DNA from: Peltaster fructicola | Lineage: Eukaryota; Ascomycota; Dothideomycetes | Length of the DNA: 64,000 bases | Direction of reading: 5' to 3' | NCBI GenBank assembly: GCA_001592805.2 | Contig: CP051140.1 | Span: 3,349,501 to 3,413,500, forward strand | Translations under genes and position numbers: made by a program | Part shown: piece after piece, positions 63,000 to 64,000 of the stretch | How the letters are laid out: each line of letters opens with the position of its first letter | How positions within the stretch are numbered: position 1 is the stretch's first letter | The notes under the pieces: generated by a model | The model's input: the letters and a program-made list of their open reading frames with translations, nothing else | The model's database searches: none | Told to the model about the DNA's origin: nothing

Positions 63000-64000
63000 A
63001 CTGACAAAGGATGCGCGTTGCAACAGCAGCAGCTCGTATGATATGTGAAGATGTTCAGACAAGCAGATTATTATGCAATCATCGAAGTACACAAGCAGGG
63101 TAGGTGAAGCGAGACGAATGATTTTGCTTATGGATTTTGAATATGATCTCTTTCCTCTACAACACACAACGCACGACAGATGTATCTCACACATTACAGC
63201 ATGCTCTAGGTGAGTCTCCAGCACGATACACTTTCCCTACGCGATGACAACCAAAGGTGATCGACTTCCGAGATATAATGCGGAAGAAACTTAAGTTGTC
63301 CAACTGCTGTCTGATTCTTTTCCACTGCTCTAATCTTACGAATATACCGCCAGGAAGACACGTGCTGACCTTCTGCAGGTTTCTGTATGCTCCGGTCGTG
63401 TGCTACAGTGTCAGACAATCAGAGTCGTCTTGTGTTTGTAGGGCGCCAATGAAACAGGAGCTAGGCGTACGTATCCGGCGACCACAGTGTCTATGAGCGC
63501 CTGGCGCACTGCGTTATATCGACCGTCGAGCCCTGGACTACTGTATGTATCGCCCTTTGATAGTACAATTGAACACTGTTTTCCATCTCTTCTCTGCCTC
63601 CCTATATTTTTTGTCAGCCACAGGATGATTAGCGCGTCGCGGCTCTGCACTAGCCGCCAGCCACACTTATTCATTCACTGAACGACCTCACCTCGTTCGT
63701 ACGCATGATGCCAAGGTCTTGTCTGCAACGACAAGGACTCATACTAAAGGTAGGATGTAGCCGCCTCTTGATCCCAGCCCAATGGCCCGATGGTGTAGCA
63801 TGCGATCGTAAGTGCAGCACATCGTCAATGCGTGCATGCAGTTATCCTTCGCTGTGCAACGAAGCAAATGCTGTGTTGCCGATATGAGGGTCAAACAAGG
63901 AAAGGGAATAGCACTGCAGTCATGCTCCTAGCAACGGTACGTGACTCGTACGACGCTCTTGCCAGCTATAAGGCGTTGAGCAAACGACACCTTCTGCACG
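63000..64000. other. Right-edge interval
   Basis: One kilobase upstream of LSM1 with only short frames on either strand. No gene, tRNA or repeat could be supported. A gene beginning beyond the edge may own part of it. Confidence 0.4.

Noticed and set aside
1-64000. tRNA genes, rRNA, CRISPR arrays, transposons
   Set aside because: No B-box with paired arms, no long direct or inverted terminal repeats, and no transposase or reverse-transcriptase motif was seen by eye. A covariance-model and repeat search would be needed to exclude degraded copies.

Overview
The window looks like a compact nuclear chromosome segment of a filamentous ascomycete (Pezizomycotina, most likely Dothideomycetes). The evidence is spliceosomal introns of only 41-62 nt with GT...AG ends and CTRAY-like branch sites, short intergenic gaps on both strands, roughly even base composition, and a gene set typical of that group: SepH/Cdc7 and Mps1 kinases, Tma22, Ice2, an Mds3/Ral2-type kelch-BTB protein, a CFEM-like GPI protein, Pex22-like, Sus1 and Lsm1. 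The class-level placement is an inference from protein resemblance. No rRNA, tRNA, CRISPR array, transposon or virus-like element was recognised.

Layout. 0-15 kb: a left-edge partial gene, a J-domain membrane protein whose frame looks broken in three places, the spindle-checkpoint kinase Mps1, the translation factor Tma22 (DENR), an uncharacterised Cys/His-rich protein, a CFEM-like wall protein and the septation kinase SepH. 15-27 kb: an SDR oxidoreductase, ER protein Ice2, the MYG1 nuclease, a LacZ-type GH2 beta-galactosidase and two divergently transcribed MFS transporters. 27-36 kb: a basic unknown protein, a gene-poor stretch, a bZIP factor, then about 4.2 kb with no recognisable gene. 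36-50 kb: an SMP-30 lactonase, a twin-CX9C protein, a long coiled-coil protein, an FBXO31-like F-box protein, an EthD-domain protein, the kelch-BTB protein and a 1-Cys peroxiredoxin. 50-64 kb: a DHA1-type MFS pump, a Pex22-like peroxin, Sus1/ENY2, a PAF-acetylhydrolase-like esterase, three lineage-specific nuclear-looking genes (one with a chromo-like segment) and LSM1.

Most genes are independent housekeeping loci. The only local grouping that may act together is the GH2 beta-galactosidase beside the two MFS genes. Splice sites were assigned by reading the sequence: each intron restores the frame and, where the family is known, the conserved protein. They are not supported by transcripts. Several open frames that look longer begin at non-ATG codons, so the start was moved to the first plausible ATG. 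Nothing in the window clearly forms a new multi-gene system. The better leads are single genes: the FBXO31-like protein, the twin-CX9C protein, the chromo-like protein with a possible read-through splice from its neighbour, and the frame-broken J-protein.
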